Origin: an uncultured Collinsella sp.
GTDB lineage: Bacteria; Actinomycetota; Coriobacteriia; Coriobacteriales; Coriobacteriaceae
Direction: 5' to 3'
DNA length: 10,835 nt
NCBI GenBank assembly: GCA_902494295.1
Contig: CABUSL010000069.1
Location: 1 to 10,835 of the forward strand
A program made the translations under genes and the position numbers. This document shows, in pieces, positions 7,583 to 10,835 of this stretch (the first letter of the stretch is position 1; each line of letters begins with the position of its first letter). Under the pieces are notes generated by a model. It saw nothing but the letters and a program-made list of their open reading frames with translations. It searched no databases and was not told the DNA's origin.

Positions 7583-9019
7583 TTAAAGCTCTAATTCATT
7601 CAAACGAAGGATCGCAACAATATAGATCTTGAGCGCCTGCTTGAGCTGTTCCTCGTTGGCGCACTCGTTGGGACCGTGCATCTGGCCGCCCCACGCGGGC
7701 AGCTCCAGGCCGGTCTCTTCGGGGCCAAACGAGACGGCGCGGGCAAAGTTGCGCGCGTACGTGCCGCCGCCCATGGCAAAGGGTTCGGCATGCTTGCCGG
7801 TGAACTCGTTATAGGTATCGATAAGCGCCTTCACGGCCGGATCGTCGGCAGAGACCGAGAACGGCACCTTCGCGCGACCCAGCTGGCACGTCACGCCAAA
7901 GCGGCCGACAAGCGGCTCGAGCTGCTCGCGGATGGTATCAGCACTGGTGCTATCGGGGAAGCGCACGTCGATGACCTGCTCGATGTGGCCATCCACCACA
8001 CGGATGACGCCGGGGTTGCAGGTGAGCGGGCCAAACGCCGGGCTCGTCGCGTCGATACCCAGGCCGCGGCCATAGGCGTCCGCATGTACAAAGGCCAGGA
8101 ACTTGACAAACTCGTGCTCGGCAGGCGTCAGCAGACGCTCGTCGCGTGCACCAAACGCGTCCTCGGCCTCGCGCAGATACGCCACGATCAGGCCGACGGC
8201 GTTAATCGTTCCCTCGGGCATCGAGGCATGACCACCAATGCCGTGGGCAAAAATCTGCGCATGTCCGTTATCGAGCGTCGTGATCTCCAGGCGGTCGGCG
8301 TTCTCGACCGGCGCCGGCAGCTCATCAGCGGCAATCGCGAGCTCACAGATGGACTGCGACGGAATGGCGTTGCTCGCCTCGGCGCCGCTCCACGACACGA
8401 TGCGCCCGCCGTCGATCTTGGAGCTAACAAACGTCGCTCCAAACTGGCCCTTCTCGGCATTGCAGACCGGGAACTCGGCATCGGGCGTAAACAGAAAGTC
8501 GGGGTTCGCGTGGTTCTCCAGATAATGGTGAACGTCGGACATGCCCACTTCCTCATCGCAGCCCAGCAACGCGCGGAAAGCATAGCGCGGGGTAATGCCG
8601 TGCTTGAGCAGATAAGCGCCGGCGTAGAGCGACAGCACCGCCGGACCCTTGTCGTCAATCACGCCGCGACCGAGCAGCCAGCCCTCGCGGCGCTCCATCG
8701 CAAACGGGTCGGTGTTCCAACCGGGGCCAGCGGGAACCACGTCCACGTGGCAGATAGTCGCGAGCTGCTTGTCGCCGCGACCCGGGATATCGGCGATTCC
8801 CACATAGCCCCCGTCGTCGCTCGTCTGATAGCCGAGCTTTTGCGCAATGCCGAGCGCGCAATCGAGCGCGTCACGGACCGGGCGGCCAAACGGCGCACCG
8901 GGCTCCGCATCGGCAGCAACGGCCACGGACGGATAGCTCACCAGTTGTTCGATATCGGCAACGACATCCTCCCAGACCTCGTCGACATACTCGGCAACGC
9001 TCTGCTCCACCTGATTCAT
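7583..9019 (-). CDS. pepV: M20 family metallodipeptidase (PepV/Sapep-like)
   Basis: A 478-residue cytoplasmic zinc dipeptidase of the M20 family, PepV/Sapep branch, which hydrolyses dipeptides with unblocked N-termini. Visible active-site motifs: ICHVDVVP with zinc ligand H91 and D93; GVIDDKGP with bridging D122; GCDEEVG with catalytic E156 and zinc ligand E157; TPDAEFP with D180; and a C-terminal MHGPNE with H448. The middle part (about residues 195-380) is the inserted lid/dimerisation domain, including GIGGHASMPEG with a conserved His. GGGTYAR near the C-terminus is typical of PepV. The ATG at 9019 is preceded by AAGGAGGT, a near-perfect ribosome binding site, which excludes the longer upstream reading. 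It follows the Gph-like phosphatase gene by 55 bases on the same strand and may share its transcript. Exact dipeptide preference cannot be predicted. Confidence 0.93.
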   Translation of the reverse strand: MNQVEQSVAEYVDEVWEDVVADIEQLVSYPSVAVAADAEPGAPFGRPVRDALDCALGIAQKLGYQTSDDGGYVGIADIPGRGDKQLATICHVDVVPAGPGWNTDPFAMERREGWLLGRGVIDDKGPAVLSLYAGAYLLKHGITPRYAFRALLGCDEEVGMSDVHHYLENHANPDFLFTPDAEFPVCNAEKGQFGATFVSSKIDGGRIVSWSGAEASNAIPSQSICELAIAADELPAPVENADRLEITTLDNGHAQIFAHGIGGHASMPEGTINAVGLIVAYLREAEDAFGARDERLLTPAEHEFVKFLAFVHADAYGRGLGIDATSPAFGPLTCNPGVIRVVDGHIEQVIDVRFPDSTSADTIREQLEPLVGRFGVTCQLGRAKVPFSVSADDPAVKALIDTYNEFTGKHAEPFAMGGGTYARNFARAVSFGPEETGLELPAWGGQMHGPNECANEEQLKQALKIYIVAILRLNELEL

Positions 9020-9074
9020 GAACGACCTCCTTACCAATGAGCGACGGGTACGCCCGCCCCTCACATTATGTCTA

Positions 9075-9743
9075 TTAGATAGCGAAAAGTTTAGCAAGCT
9101 CGGCCACCGAGTGCACCACCGCATCGGCGCCCGCGGCCTCGTGCTCCCCCGGCGCTGCCGCGCCCGAATAGATGCCGATGCACGGCACGCCCATCGCGTG
9201 CGCGCCCTCCACATCGTTAAAGCGATCGCCGATCATCACGGCATCGTCGGCCGTCGCGCCGAGCGCTGCCAGGGCATCACGAACCGAATCGGCCTTGGTC
9301 TCGCGTCCCTGCGGCGGATTCATGCCAACCACCGCCTCAAACTGCGAAAGCCCCAGCTCGCCCACCATGTCAATGCACTTTGCCTCCATGCGTGACGTCG
9401 CCACGGCCAAGCGATGCCCCTGCGCGACAAGGCCATCGAGCAGCTCGGGGATTCCATCGAACACGGGATACTCTTCCGGTCCCAGCTCATCAAAAAAGGC
9501 ACGGTACTCGTCGGCCACCACAAGCGACTCCTCGCGCGTAAAGCCGTAAAAGTCGTGGAAGCTCTTCCACAGCGGAGGCCCGATCATGCGACGCAGGTCA
9601 CCCATCTGCGCCTCCGAAAACCCGCGCGCGGCCAACGTCTTGCGCGTCGAGGTCATCACCGCTCGACCCGTATCTGCCACCGTGCCATCGAAATCAAACA
9701 GCACGACCGGCCGCTTGCATATCTCCAGCGCCTCCATCGGCAT
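9075..9743 (-). CDS. HAD-superfamily hydrolase, phosphoglycolate phosphatase-like
   Basis: A 222-residue HAD subfamily IA phosphatase, similar in layout to Gph/PpaX-type enzymes. Motif I is LFDFDGTV with D17 and D19; a helical cap follows (about 30-95); motif II is ATSR; motif III is the lysine in RETKADS; motif IV is MIGDRFNDVEGA. The natural substrate may be 2-phosphoglycolate, pyrophosphate or another small phosphate ester; sequence alone does not decide. The start is uncertain: ATG at 9743 (GGGGA 6 bases upstream) and ATG at 9737 (AGAGGG 6 bases upstream) are both reasonable, and a GTG at 9770 is less likely. It is transcribed divergently from degV and lies upstream of the dipeptidase. 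Confidence 0.88.
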   Translation of the reverse strand: MPMEALEICKRPVVLFDFDGTVADTGRAVMTSTRKTLAARGFSEAQMGDLRRMIGPPLWKSFHDFYGFTREESLVVADEYRAFFDELGPEEYPVFDGIPELLDGLVAQGHRLAVATSRMEAKCIDMVGELGLSQFEAVVGMNPPQGRETKADSVRDALAALGATADDAVMIGDRFNDVEGAHAMGVPCIGIYSGAAAPGEHEAAGADAVVHSVAELAKLFAI

Positions 9744-9785
9744 CCCTCTTCCCCAGTTGACGATTTCCACACCGACACTTCAAAC

Positions 9786-9815
9786 TGTTGACTATTCAAC
9801 AATTGAACCTATAAA
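9786..9815 (+). promoter_or_regulatory. degV promoter with overlapping dyad
   Basis: TTGACT (9788-9793), a 16-base spacer and TATAAA (9810-9815) form a good sigma-70-type promoter directed toward degV, whose ATG is 78 bases downstream. The -35 is overlapped by a perfect dyad TGTTGA-CTAT-TCAACA (9786-9801), and a second dyad TTCAA-CAA-TTGAA lies at 9795-9807. These may be a repressor site. The shared intergenic space also has to serve the leftward HAD gene, for which I see no clear promoter. Confidence 0.6.
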
Positions 9816-9893
9816 TGTGGAACGACTCCACTATACTTGTCGCACTTTGCTCTCAGAAGGCGGCGCTGCCGCGCCCCAACGAAAGGTGCAATT

Positions 9894-10752
9894 ATGTCTT
9901 TTGCCATCATAACCGACTCCACGTCGGACATCTCCCCCGCCCGCGCCCAAGAGCTCGGCATTTACGTGATTCCGCTACATGTGATTATCGAGGGCGAGGA
10001 CCTGCTCGACCAGGTGCAGATTACCGCCGAGGAATACGTCGCCCGCATGGCTGGCTCCGAGGAGTTGCCACACCTCGCAGCCGAGCGCCGGCGAGTTCAA
10101 GGCACTCTTTGACCGCGTGCGCGCCGACGGCCACGATAGCGCCATCTTTATCTCGCTGTGCAGCGAGTGGTCCGCCTGCTATGCCAACGCCAGTTTGACG
10201 GCCGAAACGCACGAGCTGGACGTGCGCTGCATCGACTCGCGCACCGGCTCCGGCGCCGAGGGCCTGCTGGTGGAGTACGCGCTGGCCATGCGCGAAGACG
10301 GCCGCAACTTGGACGAGACCGAGGCGCAGATCCGCGCGACGCTGCCCGACGCACACCTGTTGCTGATTCCCCGCACGCTCGAGAACCTCGTTAAGAACGG
10401 CCGCGCGCCCAAGCTCGCCGGCCAGCTCACGCAGATGCTCAACATTCGCCTGGCCGTTTCGCCGGAGTGGCAGGCGGGCGAGATCAAGGCCATCAAGAAG
10501 GGTCGCGGCGCCAAGCGCATCGTCGCCAACACCATGGCAGATTGCCTCGCGTTTTTGGACGAGCACCCGGGCTCAAGCGTGCGTGTGCTCACGACCGGCG
10601 CCGCCGAGGAGCAGGAGCTTGTCAACGAGGCACTCGCGGGCCAGGATTACGTAGACGCCGGCACCGGCCCCATCGGCTGCACCATCGCCACCCACGTAGG
10701 CGTCGATGCCATCGCCATCAGCTACTGCCCCCGCTACCAGCCCATCCACTAG
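9894..10752 (+). pseudogene. DegV family fatty-acid-binding protein, frameshifted
   Basis: DegV proteins are cytoplasmic fatty-acid-binding proteins (FakB-like) that can hand fatty acids to a FakA kinase for phosphorylation. The N-terminal part (9894-10112) starts MSFAIITDSTSDIS, the family hallmark, and has GAAAGG upstream of its ATG. After residue 59 (ELP) the reading frame breaks: the rest of the protein, beginning with the diagnostic TSQPSAGEF, is in the +1 frame from 10072 to the stop at 10752. Adding two bases in the CCACACC stretch (10068-10074) restores ELPHTSQPS and an open frame of 286 codons, normal for the family. The downstream part looks fully intact (motifs CIDSRTGSG, LLIPRTLENL, GTGPIGCTIATHVG), with no further stops, so the lesion is recent or a sequencing error. 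As written the first frame stops at 10112, giving 72 residues. Confidence 0.88.
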
Positions 10753-10767
10753 GGGCACCTTTACCTC

Positions 10768-10835
10768 TTGCGGTGGAATAGGGACTGTTTTTGGCTTATT
10801 AGCCGCCAATCAATCCCTATTCCACCGCAACTTAG
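10768..10835 (+). terminator. Hairpin after degV; intergenic repeat copy 2
   Basis: Bases 10768-10784 and 10814-10830 form a perfect 17-bp stem with a 29-base interior, which can hold a small stem (TGGC 10792-10795 with GCCA around 10805-10808). It begins 15 bases past the degV stop and would fold at the end of that transcript. Its right arm through the window end (10817-10835) is identical to 7545-7563 of the element after the dipeptidase gene. A T-tract cannot be confirmed because the window ends 5 bases past the stem. Confidence 0.65.

Noticed and set aside
10068..10074. Programmed ribosomal frameshift in degV
   Set aside because: CCACACC is not a recognised slippery sequence and no stimulatory signal was identified; DegV proteins are normally read in a single frame.
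10117..10752. Independent gene for the C-terminal part of DegV starting at GTG 10117
   Set aside because: There is no ribosome binding site, the product would lack the N-terminal half of the fatty-acid-binding domain, and the TSQPSAGEF motif lies upstream in the same frame, so a frameshift is the better explanation.

Overview
The window is about 10.8 kb of GC-rich, gene-dense chromosomal DNA. Short or overlapping intergenic gaps, actinobacterial-type proteins and the general gene style suggest an anaerobic gut actinobacterium of the Coriobacteriia, most likely Collinsella or a close relative. That placement is inference from protein style and composition; no rRNA or other diagnostic marker is present.

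Layout from left to right. (1) Positions 1-161 form a large near-perfect palindrome with 72-base arms and no protein; 162-280 holds only small hairpins. (2) A DtxR/MntR-family metalloregulator (281-670, minus) is preceded by a promoter region with three copies of a TTAGCCGT-like motif and a 21-22 base direct repeat. (3) A two-gene minus-strand unit codes for an ABC-F ATPase (1630-3489) and a Cof-type HAD phosphatase (853-1623), separated by 6 bases and ended by an intrinsic terminator at 799-836. (4) A complete high-affinity phosphate import operon, pstS-pstC-pstA-pstB (7289 down to 3629, minus), has overlapping pstC/pstA and pstA/pstB junctions and a strong terminator at 3537-3573. No phoU or phoBR is present. 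(5) A PepV/Sapep-like M20 dipeptidase (7583-9019) and a Gph-like HAD phosphatase (9075-9743) lie on the minus strand. (6) A divergently transcribed DegV fatty-acid-binding protein (9894-10752, plus) is split by a frameshift just before its conserved TSQPS motif.

The functional themes are phosphate acquisition (pst), phosphate ester hydrolysis (two HAD enzymes), peptide turnover, translation support (ABC-F) and metal-responsive regulation. These are housekeeping genes, and I see no clear new defence, mobile or biosynthetic system. The most interesting signals are in noncoding DNA: the 161-base palindrome, whose mismatches look more like G-U pairs when read as minus-strand RNA, and a pair of related intergenic hairpins (7493-7561 and 10768-10835) that share a 19-base exact arm but differ inside. 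At least the first hairpin also serves as a terminator. The frameshift in degV is the clearest coding anomaly.
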